This document shows positions 1-8,487 of a stretch of DNA of 64,000 nt, piece after piece (position 1 is the first letter of the stretch; each line of letters begins with the position of its first letter). The stretch comes from VXYL01 sp965243095. Lineage in GTDB: Bacteria > Pseudomonadota > Gammaproteobacteria > Pseudomonadales > Azotimanducaceae. The stretch is taken from the NCBI GenBank assembly GCA_965243095.1, contig OZ251530.1, forward strand, positions 2,914,001-2,978,000, given 5' to 3'. A program made the translations under genes and the position numbers. The notes below the pieces were generated by a model. The model was given only the letters and a program-made list of their open reading frames with translations. It searched no databases and was not told the DNA's origin.

Positions 1-1967
1 AAGGTGAGGCTCAAACGCTGTGCCAGCGGCATGGCGTTGTCGGCGCTGACCAGCGGCAGCACACCCTCCAGGAAAACACCGTGGTTGTCGCGCCCCACCT
101 TGGTGTTGAAGGCCAAGGCGCCGGCGGGAGTCGCGTTGGGGCAGGAGACGGCGCTGCACGTGCCTCCGGTGGAATGGAACTCGGACATGGAGTCGAGCTC
201 GTCGTTGCGGTAGTCGTAGCCGAACACCAGCGCCAGCTTGCCGCCGGGCATGTCGAAGATCTCGCCCCGTGCCAATGCTTCAAACTGGGTCTGCGTATTG
301 GTGGAGCCGGTGCTGAGCCCTGCCGCCACGTATCGCGAGAGATCGCCGAACGGGCTGATGGGATCCGGCGGCGCACCGTAGATCGTGCAATTGCCGCCGA
401 AGAAGCTCGAGAATTGCGCCCTAGTGCCGCCGCGGGCGACGCGCTCCGCCTCGCAGGTCTCGGCGGTGCCGCCGCTGACGCGGGCGATAACCGCCTCGGT
501 GACGCCGTCCGAATTCAGCCCCAAGCGCACCGTGTCGCCGTCGAAGGCGTTCATGCGGCGCGCGTCCACTTCCGACTGCGAACGGTTGAACTCGGTTTGC
601 CAAGTCCACGAACCGAAATTGCCCTCCAGCCCGAGGCGGACGAACACCTGGTTCAGCTTGGAGTCGAAGTAGCGCGGCTGGGCGTTCTGAATGTGGCCTT
701 GCACCGTGACGGCGCGCCCGAAGGGATTGAAGGGACTGTTGGCGTGCAGCGTACCCGAGACGCTGTTCAAGCCGCCGTTGGAGGTGGTGTCCTTGGTGGT
801 GTAGCGCAGGTTGCCGTGCAGCTTGAGCGTTTCGGTAAGTGCGTGGTCGACGCCGATGTTGAACGAATGGCGCACCTGTTTCGGGCGCAGGCTGTAGCCT
901 CTTTCGGTTGCCTCGCCCCAATTCGGTGCCCCGAAGATCTCGATGCCGTTGAGGTCGTCCCCGGGCATGAAGCCGAGCGGCAAGGTGACGTCCGCGTGGC
1001 ATTCCGCGGCGGCTTGCTGCGCTGCGTCCAATTCGGCGAATTCGCCGCGGGTGATGACGCGGCCGTTCAGGCGGTACACCACGGCTTTGTCGGCGTCGCA
1101 GGAGTCGTCGAAAAACCAAGTGTAGATGCGCATTTGCGGCCCGGGTTGGGCGTTCTTTTGGTTGTTGATGCCGTCGCGCGAGTAGTTGAGGATGGACTCC
1201 CTGCCGGAGGCGTCCAGCCCGGAATCGTTGAAGAACTCGTAGCCGAGGACGCCGCGGCCGCCATTCCAAGAAAAGCCGGTGGAGACGCCCACGGTGGCTT
1301 CGTCGTAGCCGCTCTTGTGCGGCCGCGCGTAGTTCAGCGTCACGTCCGTGCCCTGGTAGTCCTTCTTGGTGATGATGTTGACGACGCCGCCGACCGCTTC
1401 CGAGCCGTACACCGCGGACGACCCGTCGAGCAGGATTTCGATGCGCTCGACCATGTGCAGCGGGATGGTGGAGACGTCCGTGACGCCGCCGAGAATGCCG
1501 CTGTAGCCGATGCGCCGCCCGTCCACCAGGATGAGCGTGGAGTCGCTGCCGATGCCGCGCAGGTTCACCGTGGCGGCGCCGCTGAAGTTGGTGGCGCCGT
1601 TCAAGCGCGAACCGAACACCTCGCTGGTGCCGTTGATGTTCTGCGGCAGTTGGCGCAGCACGCCGGCCACCGTCACCTCGCCGGTGGCGCGGATGGCGTC
1701 CGCGTCCAAGACGATGAGGTTGCCGGAGAGCTCGGTGCCGGGGCGGCTCAAGCGGCTGCCGGTGACCACCACCGGGGCGAGCTCCACGGCTTCTTCGCCG
1801 CCATCCTCCGCGGCCGGTTCTTGGGCGTTGGCGGTGCCAAGCGCGCCCGCCAAGGCGAGCAGCGCCGCGTGGCGGAGCGCGCGGCCCGTCGGCCCGCGGC
1901 CCATCGTGAATCGACGGTGCGCGGATGGCGTGTGGCGTTCGTTTCGGGCGTTTTGCCGCTGGTTCAT
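1..1967 (-). CDS. TonB-dependent outer-membrane receptor (C-terminus outside window)
   Basis: The gene reads leftward from an ATG at 1967 and stays open to the window edge, giving about 655 residues and no stop. A signal peptide ends near the motif TANAQ (about residue 49). A TonB-box-like region precedes VVTGSRL (about residues 60-70). A plug domain follows, with NLRGIGSDSTLILVDGRR and GGVVNIITKKDY (near residue 190), the pattern of TonB receptors with large loops. Family knowledge: such receptors import large or scarce ligands across the outer membrane using energy from TonB-ExbB-ExbD. It is a clear paralogue of the receptor at 21105-24065, sharing the same plug motifs and a PFNPFGR/D-type segment. 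The FG-GAP/ASPIC lipoprotein gene lies just upstream on the same strand, so the two may be co-expressed. The substrate cannot be read from sequence. Confidence 0.93.
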   Translation of the reverse strand, partial: MNQRQNARNERHTPSAHRRFTMGRGPTGRALRHAALLALAGALGTANAQEPAAEDGGEEAVELAPVVVTGSRLSRPGTELSGNLIVLDADAIRATGEVTVAGVLRQLPQNINGTSEVFGSRLNGATNFSGAATVNLRGIGSDSTLILVDGRRIGYSGILGGVTDVSTIPLHMVERIEILLDGSSAVYGSEAVGGVVNIITKKDYQGTDVTLNYARPHKSGYDEATVGVSTGFSWNGGRGVLGYEFFNDSGLDASGRESILNYSRDGINNQKNAQPGPQMRIYTWFFDDSCDADKAVVYRLNGRVITRGEFAELDAAQQAAAECHADVTLPLGFMPGDDLNGIEIFGAPNWGEATERGYSLRPKQVRHSFNIGVDHALTETLKLHGNLRYTTKDTTSNGGLNSVSGTLHANSPFNPFGRAVTVQGHIQNAQPRYFDSKLNQVFVRLGLEGNFGSWTWQTEFNRSQSEVDARRMNAFDGDTVRLGLNSDGVTEAVIARVSGGTAETCEAERVARGGTRAQFSSFFGGNCTIYGAPPDPISPFGDLSRYVAAGLSTGSTNTQTQFEALARGEIFDMPGGKLALVFGYDYRNDELDSMSEFHSTGGTCSAVSCPNATPAGALAFNTKVGRDNHGVFLEGVLPLVSADNAMPLAQRLSLT

Positions 1968-2053
1968 CGGTTGATCCTGCTTGGTAGCAATTTGCAACAC
2001 TATAGCACCTCTGCACCCATCGGCCACGGGGGTGTTCGCGCCGCCAAAGGCCG

Positions 2054-2107
2054 CCCTGGGAGCGCGGGCGTCTCGCCCGCATTGCAGGCGGAACGCCTGC
2101 TTTCCCC
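2054..2107. repeat. Dispersed palindromic repeat core (copy a)
   Basis: About 54 bp containing two consecutive short hairpins (GCGGGCG..CGCCCGC, then GCAGGCG..CGCCTGC). The same core occurs at 3929-4051, 8142-8270, 10458-10527, 16096-16148 and 58053-58692. This copy lacks the long terminal inverted repeats seen in the two full copies. It lies in the gap between the FG-GAP lipoprotein gene and the receptor gene, where a transcript hairpin could modulate read-through. That last role is inference. Confidence 0.85.
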
Positions 2108-2111
2108 ACCG

Positions 2112-3872
2112 TCACGGCTCCACCAACACCAGCGTTTGCCCCGCCCCCACGTTGCGGCGCGTGGTGGTGGCACCGTCCGGCCACTCCACTTCCAGCACAT
2201 CCACCTCCCGCGCGTCCCCAAGCCCAAACACGCGCAGCGCCGGGTTCTGCGCCGTGTAGTTGCTGCCGAGGATGATCTCGCGCATTTGCGTCCGCGCCCC
2301 GGCGGTGACGCGAATGCGCGCCCCGGCCGCTTGCGTATTCGGCGCTTCGCCGCGCAGCCGCACGCGCAGGTAGTTGCCCTCCGCACCCTCGTTGCGCCAC
2401 AGCGTGGCCGCGTTGCGGGCGTTGCGGTGCAGTTGCAGGATGTCCACGTCGCCATCGTTGTCGAAATCCGCGCACACCGCCCCGTAGCCCTGCTCGGTGT
2501 CGGCTAGCCCGGCCGCGTCGGCGGCGTCAACGAATCCCCCGTCCGCCTCCTGCAGAAACAGCCGGCTGGCGTCACGGTCGAAGTTGCTCGGCGGAAAGGG
2601 CTCGATCCAGCCGTTGGTGTGGTAGATGTCCAAGTCGCCGTCCTGGTCGAAGTCCTCGAAACAGGCCGCCCAGCCCCAGCCGCCGTCCTGCACCCCGGCC
2701 GCCTCGGTCACGTCGAACAGCAAGCCGTCGGTGTTCTCGTACAGCCGGTTGCCCAGCGTGTAGCGCTGCTCCCCGTTCTCGTCCGGCACGCTCCAGATGG
2801 AGGTGACGAACCAGTCCAGATCGCCGTCCCCATCGTAGTCGCCGAGCGCGGAGCCCATGCCGTTGCGATCTTTGATCTGCATCGGATCCGTCGCGTTGCG
2901 GAACGTGCCGTCGCCGTTGTTGCGGAAGTAGCGCGAGGTCTTGAAATCCGCCGCCACCACCAGATCGGGATAGCGGTCGCCATCCATGCGCGCGAAACTC
3001 GGCGTGAACGTGTAGTCGTAGTCGAAACGCGGGTCGCCGGAAGACCCCTCCGGGTTGGGGTCGATGATGTCCGGCGCAATGCCAGCGGCCAAGCTCACAT
3101 CGGTGAAGCGGATAACGCCCCCGGCGCTGTCGTTGCGCCACAGGTGCTCCGTGTTCACCAGCGCCCCGACGACGCGCCGCGTGCCCCAGTGCGTGAGAAA
3201 GAGATCGAGATCGCCATCCAAATCATAGTCCCCGAACGCCGCGGAGAGCGTCTGCGCCGCGTCCACCGCATCCAAACCCGAACCCGGCGTCACGTCCACA
3301 AAGGTGCCGTCCCCTTCGTTCCGAAACAGCAAGCACGGATCACCCTCCAACCCGCCAAGAAAGAGATCCAAATCGCCATCGCCATCCACATCCGCAAACG
3401 TCGGCCCGCTGTGCCGATGGTTCTCCAACGCCGACTTCGTGTTGGCAACCCCGGCGTATTCCCCCAACTCCTCAAAGCGATTCCCCCCAAGATTCCGATA
3501 CAGCAGGTTAGGCCCAACATCACCCCGCACAATGAAGAGGTCCACCAAACCATCGCCATCGTAATCACCCGCCGCCGCCCCACCACCAAACACCTCCGGC
3601 TCGGAACCCACGGTGGGCGCCGCATACCCGTGCTGGAACGCGATACCGGCCCCCGCCGTCACATCCGTAAACCGCAACGCCGTCTGCTGCGGCGGCGCGG
3701 GTGGCGGTGGCGGGGACGGAGGAACCGGCGCTGCCGGCGGCGCGACGGACGATCCACCCCCGCCCCCGCACCCCGCAAGCAGCGCCGCGACGATCATCGC
3801 CGCGGCAACAAACGCCCCCGCCGCCAAGCGCGACGTCGGTGGGGCGTAGGAAGAACGAGAAGCAGGCTTCAT
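2112..3872 (-). CDS. FG-GAP/VCBS-repeat lipoprotein with C-terminal ASPIC/UnbV domain (CRTAC1-like)
   Basis: 586 residues from ATG 3872; an in-frame ATG at 3884 is a possible alternative. Further upstream the frame runs into a MITE, so longer starts are unlikely. A lipobox LLAGC places the lipidated Cys near residue 35, followed by a Gly then Pro-rich linker. Six D-x-D-x-DG calcium-type repeats are visible near residues 104, 165, 218, 346, 408 and 471 (for example GDYDGDGLVDLF and FADVDGDGDLDLF), which predicts a beta-propeller. The last 90 residues match the ASPIC/UnbV pattern (VEWPDG and following). Family role: extracellular calcium-binding propellers of largely unknown function. It has a close paralogue at 16065-17864 in the TonB operon. 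Its position upstream of a TonB receptor suggests a surface-exposed partner of uptake, which is inference. Confidence 0.92.
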   Translation of the reverse strand: MKPASRSSYAPPTSRLAAGAFVAAAMIVAALLAGCGGGGGSSVAPPAAPVPPSPPPPPAPPQQTALRFTDVTAGAGIAFQHGYAAPTVGSEPEVFGGGAAAGDYDGDGLVDLFIVRGDVGPNLLYRNLGGNRFEELGEYAGVANTKSALENHRHSGPTFADVDGDGDLDLFLGGLEGDPCLLFRNEGDGTFVDVTPGSGLDAVDAAQTLSAAFGDYDLDGDLDLFLTHWGTRRVVGALVNTEHLWRNDSAGGVIRFTDVSLAAGIAPDIIDPNPEGSSGDPRFDYDYTFTPSFARMDGDRYPDLVVAADFKTSRYFRNNGDGTFRNATDPMQIKDRNGMGSALGDYDGDGDLDWFVTSIWSVPDENGEQRYTLGNRLYENTDGLLFDVTEAAGVQDGGWGWAACFEDFDQDGDLDIYHTNGWIEPFPPSNFDRDASRLFLQEADGGFVDAADAAGLADTEQGYGAVCADFDNDGDVDILQLHRNARNAATLWRNEGAEGNYLRVRLRGEAPNTQAAGARIRVTAGARTQMREIILGSNYTAQNPALRVFGLGDAREVDVLEVEWPDGATTTRRNVGAGQTLVLVEP

Positions 3873-3928
3873 ACGGCCTTCCATTATCCATCGTGTCGTC
3901 CAACCTGCTTTAGTAGGAAGGTGGCGAG

Positions 3929-4051
3929 GGGTGTACGACAGATCTTTGGTGACGGCGCCTGGGAGCGCGGGCGTCTCGCCCGCATGCAGGCGGAACGCCT
4001 GCTTTCCCAGCTTGACGACGGCACCCCTTACCAAAGAACTGTCGTACACCC
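3929..4051. mobile_element. MITE-like element with 22-bp terminal inverted repeats (copy b)
   Basis: A 123-bp non-coding unit. The left end GGGTGTACGACAGATCTTTG and the reverse complement of the right end agree over 22 bp with one mismatch. The internal part is the two-hairpin core described at 2054-2107. The first 12 bases, GGGTGTACGACA, are also the first 12 bases of the ISKra4-type element at 58071-58619, so an ISKra4-family transposase may move these units in trans (inference). It sits directly against the end of a decayed ISKra4 element that starts at 4057. A second full copy lies inverted at 8142-8270. Confidence 0.85.
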
Positions 4052-4056
4052 CGGGG

Positions 4057-5083
4057 GGGTGCGACGTATTTGTGCATGCCCCCCGTCATGCGGCGAGCGG
4101 CGGGGGTTTGCGGCGGTGGCGCCAGTAGTCGTCGTACAGTCCGCTTTGGACGCAGGCGCGCAAGGGGAGGATGGCGTTGGCGCCGGCCTTGCTCCAGCGC
4201 ATTCCGCCGCGCTTGAAGCGGGCCGCGACCAGGTTGCCGCAGGCGCTTTCCACCATGCCGGAGCCGATCATCAGCCCCATTCGGCGGTACTCCGGGTAGC
4301 GCATCCGGCCCCGGTTGTTCTCGAAGTAGCCGATGGCCTCGTCGGCGGTCTTGTCGCCGGCGCGCCGGCGCAGTTCTTCAAGCACGTCGTCCACCCGCCC
4401 CTCGGAGAGCGCCTCGCAGACCTTCTCCGACCACGCCCCGACCCCGTGCAGCGCCCGCCCACGTCCCACAGGCGCTCCTTGGCGTGCCAGATGTCAACAA
4501 TGCAGATCGCCTTCGGGAACAGCTCCGCGACGGTGTTCCAGATCCACTTCGCGCCATCCGCGATCACCACCTGCCGCTTCGCCCGCGCGAACCCGAACCG
4601 CACCGCCGCGCGCCACAGGCGCTTGGCGAACGGCGACGGCTCCGGGTCGGCGTCCTTCGACCCGGCGCTGTCGATCGCCGCCGAATGCCGCGCCGAACCC
4701 GCGTCCCGCTTCGGCAGGCCGGTCTTCGCGTCGCTTCCCTCCGCCGTGTACAGCGTCGCCACCTTCGCCTCCCGCGTCTTCGACGGCTTGCCGTCCTCCG
4801 CCGTTCCCGGGTCCCGCCGCACCATCGGCACCCCGGTGCCGTCCGGACAGCAGTACATGGTCTCCGCCGGCGCCTCGCCCAGCGCCGGCGCCGACTCGTT
4901 CCACGCCGCGATCTCCCGCCCCGCCTGCTTCGCGCCGCGCTCCGCCCGCTTCGCCGTCACCGGCACCCCGGCCAGCCGCGCCAGCCGCTCCGCCGCCTTC
5001 GCGAAGCTCTTGTCCGGAGACTTGCTCCGGGCTAGGGTTGGGGCGAACGCGGCGTAGGGAGCGTTTGGGGCGGCTTGGGGGGG
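4057..5083 (-). mobile_element. Decayed ISKra4-family insertion sequence, one terminus only
   Basis: The terminus GGGTGCGACGTATTTGTGC (4057-4075) resembles the perfect terminal repeat of the element at 58071-58619. It lies 10 bp beyond the stop of an ISKra4-type transposase reading leftward. No matching terminus is found at the other end. There the sequence runs into the direct-repeat end of a different insertion sequence near 5084, so the 5' part of the transposase was lost, probably when the second element inserted. The outer limit at 5083 is approximate. Confidence 0.7.
4086..5035 (-). pseudogene. ISKra4-family transposase, 5'-truncated and frameshifted
   Basis: Two leftward frames together make one transposase. 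The upstream frame carries the first catalytic region (YCCPDGTGVPMV) and the second (VIADGAKWIWN...VDIWHAKERLWDVG). Near 4470 the reading continues in another frame with GRALHGVGAWSEKV and ends with MIGSGMVESACGN...FKRGGMRWSKAGANAIL, the conserved ISKra4 C-terminus containing the third acidic residue. The frame change after HAKERLWDVG looks like an indel. The usual N-terminal 100 or more residues are missing upstream of about 5035. It is almost certainly inactive, though programmed frameshifting cannot be excluded from sequence alone. Confidence 0.8.
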
Positions 5084-5985
5084 TGTTGATAGCACATGAT
5101 CTGTTCGCTTTTGTAGCACATAAATTGTCCGCTTTCGGAGGGCCTGTCGGGAGGGTCTGTGAGGAAGGCGGTTTGGCTGCAGGAGACGAGGATGAGGAGA
5201 TTCGAGGAGGCGTTGTCGGGGTGGACGGAGAGCCGGCTGACGCAGGAGGAGGCGGCGCGGATGCTCGGCGTGTGCGCGCGGTCGTTCCGGCGCTACGTGG
5301 ACCGCTACCACGAGGACGGGATCGACGGCTTGATCGACAAGCGCATGTCGCAGGCGTCGTCGTTGCGCGCCCCGGTGGACGAGGTGGTGCGGCTGGAGAC
5401 GCTGTACAAGGAGAGCTACGACGGCTGGTCGGTGGCGCACTTCCACGAGCGCTACCGCGAGCGGCACGGCGGCGGCCGGTCGTACACCTGGACGAAGAAC
5501 CGGCTGCAGGCGGCGGGGCTGGTGTCGAAGGGGCGGAGCAAGGGGAAGCACCGCAAGAGGCGCGAGCGGGCGCCGGTGGCGGGTCTGCTGCCGCACCAGG
5601 ACGGTTCGACGCACCGCTGGGTGGAGGACGGGACGTGGGACTTGATCGCGACGTTGGACGACGCGACCAGCGAGGTCTATTCGGGCTTCTTCGTGGACGA
5701 GGAGGACACCTGGTCGAGCCTGCGCGGGGTGCGCGAGACGGTGGAGGGGCGCGGGCTGTTCGGCAGCCTGTGGACGGACCGCGGCAGCCACTACTGGCAC
5801 ACGCCGAAGGCGGGCGGCGCGGTGGACAAGTCGAACCCGACGCAGTTCGGGCGGGCGATGGGGGAGCTGGGCATCGAGATGATCCCGTCGTACTCGCCGC
5901 AGGCGCGCGGGCGCTCGGAGCGGCACTTCGGCACCATGCAGGGGCGGCTGCCGAACGAGCTGGCGGCGGAGGGCGACAAACCACG
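5084..5985 (+). mobile_element. Remnant of an IS481/ISNCY-like insertion sequence
   Basis: The left end carries two direct repeats with a 24-bp period (TAGCACATGATCTGTTCGCTTT at 5090 and TAGCACATAAATTGTCCGCTTT at 5114), the usual look of transposase-binding sites at an IS end. The transposase frame starts at 5159. Homology to the transposase fades near 5985, and no right terminus is seen. The element is therefore truncated, with its 3' part replaced by unrelated, lower-GC DNA. The right limit is an estimate from where the protein similarity stops. Confidence 0.6.
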
Positions 5986-6850
5986 CGGGTACTTGTCGGC
6001 AATATGCCCGTGGGCTAACCAGAAAGCGGGCGTAGCCGAAGATCGGGCGCGGAATCTGCAGGATCGCACTGGCCACGCGGTGGGAACGCACGACAACAGA
6101 CAGGTTCGCACTGGCACTAGGGCTTACGACGCTGCAGGGAACGACGTTAGGAGCAGCGGCCTAGTAGATATGTGGTGGCGAAACTTGGAGAATCGGTCAC
6201 TATTGAACGCGAAGCACTTTGATGCCATCGCAAATTGCCGTTTTTTCGAGACCGCAGGCAAAGCTAAGGATGGCATGGAGTATGTGGAATATCATCATCC
6301 GAACTTTACCCGTACTGGATGGTGCCCGGAACAAGCGGAACGCCCGCGCCAAACTGCGCCATCGCGCCCAGACAACCCGCAAAGTGTTCCCGCGTGGAAG
6401 GCGGTAATGAACGCGGATGAGAACGAGCCTGACTTGACCGTAACTTGGGATTTACGCGACGAACCGCGCCAACCTGCAAAGCCGCGTCAGGCGCGCGATC
6501 ATATGCATTGCTTGATAGAAGGTGACGGCTGCTACGGCGCGTTGGCAATCGACAGCAACAAAGGCAGTCTCCACGGGTGGGCAGTGGACTTTGCAACGCA
6601 AGCCGGCGCGGATCAAAGGGCATTAGACGAGTGCAAGGAACGCGGCGGAACCTGCAGCGTGGTAATGCGGTTCAAGAACGCTTGCGCCGCCTACGTCGCG
6701 GATCAACAAACGAGTTCCACGGCATACGGATGGGCTTGGCATGTAGAAGGGCGCACGATCGTAGAGAGCATGGCGAAAGGCGAGTGCGTAAAGCGGGGCG
6801 GACTCCGCAGCCAGTGCGTTACGCGGGTGTGGGGTTGCGCTTCGCGCTAG
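5159..6850 (+). CDS. Chimeric frame: truncated IS transposase fused to a DUF4189-domain protein
   Basis: 563 residues from GTG 5159. Residues 1 to about 275 are an HTH plus rve-type integrase-core transposase: LTQEEAARMLGVCARSFRRY is the helix-turn-helix, and DLIATLDDATSEVYSGFF and SLWTDRGSHYWH are catalytic-core segments. The match stops after RLPNELAAEG. Residues about 276-460 are unrecognised and visibly lower in GC. Residues about 460-563 resemble DUF4189 (YGALAID..GSLHGWAVDF and CKERGGTCSVV), a small domain normally found in exported proteins behind a signal peptide. No signal peptide is present here. The frame is probably an accidental fusion left by a deletion across the IS end. Whether the DUF4189 part is expressed is unknown. 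Confidence 0.6.
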   Translation: MRKAVWLQETRMRRFEEALSGWTESRLTQEEAARMLGVCARSFRRYVDRYHEDGIDGLIDKRMSQASSLRAPVDEVVRLETLYKESYDGWSVAHFHERYRERHGGGRSYTWTKNRLQAAGLVSKGRSKGKHRKRRERAPVAGLLPHQDGSTHRWVEDGTWDLIATLDDATSEVYSGFFVDEEDTWSSLRGVRETVEGRGLFGSLWTDRGSHYWHTPKAGGAVDKSNPTQFGRAMGELGIEMIPSYSPQARGRSERHFGTMQGRLPNELAAEGDKPRGYLSAICPWANQKAGVAEDRARNLQDRTGHAVGTHDNRQVRTGTRAYDAAGNDVRSSGLVDMWWRNLENRSLLNAKHFDAIANCRFFETAGKAKDGMEYVEYHHPNFTRTGWCPEQAERPRQTAPSRPDNPQSVPAWKAVMNADENEPDLTVTWDLRDEPRQPAKPRQARDHMHCLIEGDGCYGALAIDSNKGSLHGWAVDFATQAGADQRALDECKERGGTCSVVMRFKNACAAYVADQQTSSTAYGWAWHVEGRTIVESMAKGECVKRGGLRSQCVTRVWGCASR

Positions 6851-6889
6851 CCCGCCAGTGAAGCCGCCTAACGGGCTTGCTGGCGGGCT
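6849..6889 (+). terminator. Hairpin terminator candidate after the chimeric gene
   Basis: AGCCCGCCAG (6849-6858) pairs perfectly with CTGGCGGGCT (6880-6889), a 10-bp GC stem starting at the stop codon of the upstream gene and followed by CTTTCCC. The T-run is weak, so termination strength is uncertain. Confidence 0.5.
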
Positions 6890-6947
6890 TTCCCGTTCGG
6901 GTAGGCCATCGTAGGGGTTCGGCCAATCGCGCCGTAGAGAGCGTTGA

Positions 6948-6967
6948 AACCCCGCCTAGGCGGGGTT
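6948..6967. terminator. Perfect 20-bp palindrome at the end of the integrase fragment
   Basis: AACCCCGCCTAGGCGGGGTT is an exact palindrome that overlaps the stop codon of the leftward integrase remnant (stop at 6956-6958). It could act as a bidirectional terminator between that gene and the chimeric gene on the other strand. A protein-binding site is an alternative reading. Confidence 0.45.
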
Positions 6968-7480
6968 CCCGTTGGCGACGAACGCGGCCCACTTCTCCAT
7001 GACCTCGCGCCGCTTGTCGAACAAGCCCGACCGCGCGTAGGCGGCTTCCGCCTTGTTCTTGATGCCGTGGGCAAGGCAGGCTTCCAAGACCTCGCGGGGC
7101 GCGTCCGTTTGCTCCGCGCCCCAATCGCGGAACGTGGAACGGAGACCGTGGACGGTGGTATCGACGGCTATGTTTTCAAGCAGCTTCCCGATGGTCGGGG
7201 CGGACAACACCTTGCCGCGTGACGGGAACACCAAGGGCGAATCCGTGACGCGGCGGGCTTGGGCTTCGCGGAGAATGTCCACGCAGCGGGGCGACAGCGG
7301 CGCCCGGTGTTCCCGGCGGGCTTTCATACGCTCGGCCGGGATAGTCGACGTCGCGGCTTCCAAGTCCACCTCGTTCCAAGTCGCCCCGCGCCCTTCCGCG
7401 CTACGCGCCGCCGTGAGCAGGATGAACTCGACGAGCAACTTGGTGGTCGGGTTGGCGTTGCTGTCGCGCAGCTTCCGCAC
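6956..7480 (-). pseudogene. Tyrosine-recombinase (phage/island integrase) C-terminal fragment
   Basis: The visible 174 residues are the catalytic domain only. They carry the first Arg block (LLTAARSAEGRGATWNEVD), the MKARREHRAPLS segment, HGLRSTFRDW (HxxR), LAHGIKNK, and AAYARSGLFDKRREVM with the active Tyr. This arrangement is typical of P4-type island integrases. The core-binding and N-terminal domains are absent. Upstream the frame continues with similarity only to about 7546, then meets a stop where the neighbouring small gene ends. It is probably a relic of an integrated island. No tRNA target lies beside it. Confidence 0.8.
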
Positions 7481-7562
7481 CGCGTCGCCGGCGAGCGTGT
7501 AGGGAAGGGCTCGGTAGTGGGTGGGCGCGGGCGGCTGGTACCGGGGGACGCCAACGGCAAAA

Positions 7563-7859
7563 TCAATCCCTTATGCCGTTGCGTTCCTTCCACTCCTGAA
7601 TGCCACGGTCCACGGCACTTTGGATGGTCAAAGACGTCACTTGGGACTTCATCTCCTTCATTTCGCCCCGCCAGTCCTTGTGCTCGTCGATGCCGCGTTC
7701 AACGGTCTTGTTGATCGCCTCCTGATGCGCGTTGATCGCCTTCATAATGCCGACCATCGCGACAGTCACGCCACCGAACACCACGCCGATTACGCCGAAC
7801 ACGATGGTTAGCATTAGCCACACTGGAACGGTGCTTGCTGCGGCCGTTGCTTCGTTCAT
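7563..7859 (-). CDS. Small single-span membrane protein with coiled-coil tail (family copy 1)
   Basis: 98 residues. One hydrophobic segment (about residues 13-40, VWLMLTIVFGVIGVVFGG and following) is followed by a charged helix: AINKTVERGIDEHKDWRGEM. The motif RG(x)2EHxDWRxEMK and a later VTxL are shared with the protein at 59708-60058, so the two are members of one small family that I do not otherwise recognise. The gene reads leftward and ends beside the truncated integrase. An Uma2-type gene lies on the opposite strand about 630 bp away, with a MITE between them. The second family member is also next to an Uma2 gene. Function unknown. A membrane-anchored regulator or immunity-type protein is only a guess. 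Confidence 0.7.
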   Translation of the reverse strand: MNEATAAASTVPVWLMLTIVFGVIGVVFGGVTVAMVGIMKAINAHQEAINKTVERGIDEHKDWRGEMKEMKSQVTSLTIQSAVDRGIQEWKERNGIRD

Positions 7860-8141
7860 CGCCTTCTCGTCCTTTGACCTGCCTCATCCGCAAAAGTCGC
7901 GCGGCCGGTAGCGTGCATCCGGCGGTTCCGCGCTGGCGTTGGCGGGACAACCCCGTCGTATCGGGTTAGGGCGGCGGGCATTCTGACTCTCCCGCGCCGC
8001 CAGTACGCCCGCTCGATGTGCATCCAAAGGCGCGGGCGGCGAGACGACGCGGCATTGGAGCAACCCGAGGCCCGAGGCCGCTCAACGCTGGCGGCGACTA
8101 TAACATCCTTGTGGCAAAGGCCGGGCTCGCCGTCGCGGATC
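7860..8141. other. Non-coding gap without recognised content
   Basis: This stretch lies between the start of the small membrane gene and the MITE. Short frames here lack family features or sensible start sites. I see no tRNA, repeat or convincing promoter pair. It must contain the upstream signals of the leftward gene starting at 7859. Confidence 0.4.
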
Positions 8142-8270
8142 GGGTGTGCGACAGATCTTTGGTAATGGTGTCGGCACCCAAACCGGGAAAGCAGGCGTTC
8201 CGCCTGCATGCGGGCGAGACGCCCGCGCTCCCAGGACATGCTGACCAGATGCCACCAAATGTCGCACACC
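8142..8270. mobile_element. MITE-like element (copy c, inverted relative to copy b)
   Basis: About 129 bp. The left end GGGTGTGCGACAGATCTTTG and the right end (reverse complement GGTGTGCGACATTTGGTGG) share GGTGTGCGACA and a nearby TTTGG. The internal two-hairpin core is present in the orientation opposite to that at 3929-4051. Together the two copies bracket the 4-8 kb mobile region as inverted repeats. No clear target duplication is visible. Confidence 0.8.
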
Positions 8271-8487
8271 TCAGCCCCGGCAGACGCTTGCCGCAGTACG
8301 CAGTTGGCCGTAAAGTGCGGCTATGACCGTCGCGTAAGCCCAAGTCGGATTCGCCCCTCGCGGTGGCGCGGCGCCCGCGCTGGCGCCGCTGGAAAACGGC
8401 GATCGGCTCACGCGCTGCGAGTTCGAGCGCCGCTACGCGGCGCGGCCGGACATCCACAAGGCCGAACTGATCGAAGGAGTCGTCCAC

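Noticed and set aside
81..5057. Plus-strand open frames of about 800 codons antisense to the receptor, the lipoprotein and the ISKra4 remnant
   Set aside because: They are Ala/Arg/Val-rich with no domain pattern, and the opposite strand has clear family motifs in these regions. High GC keeps antisense frames open.
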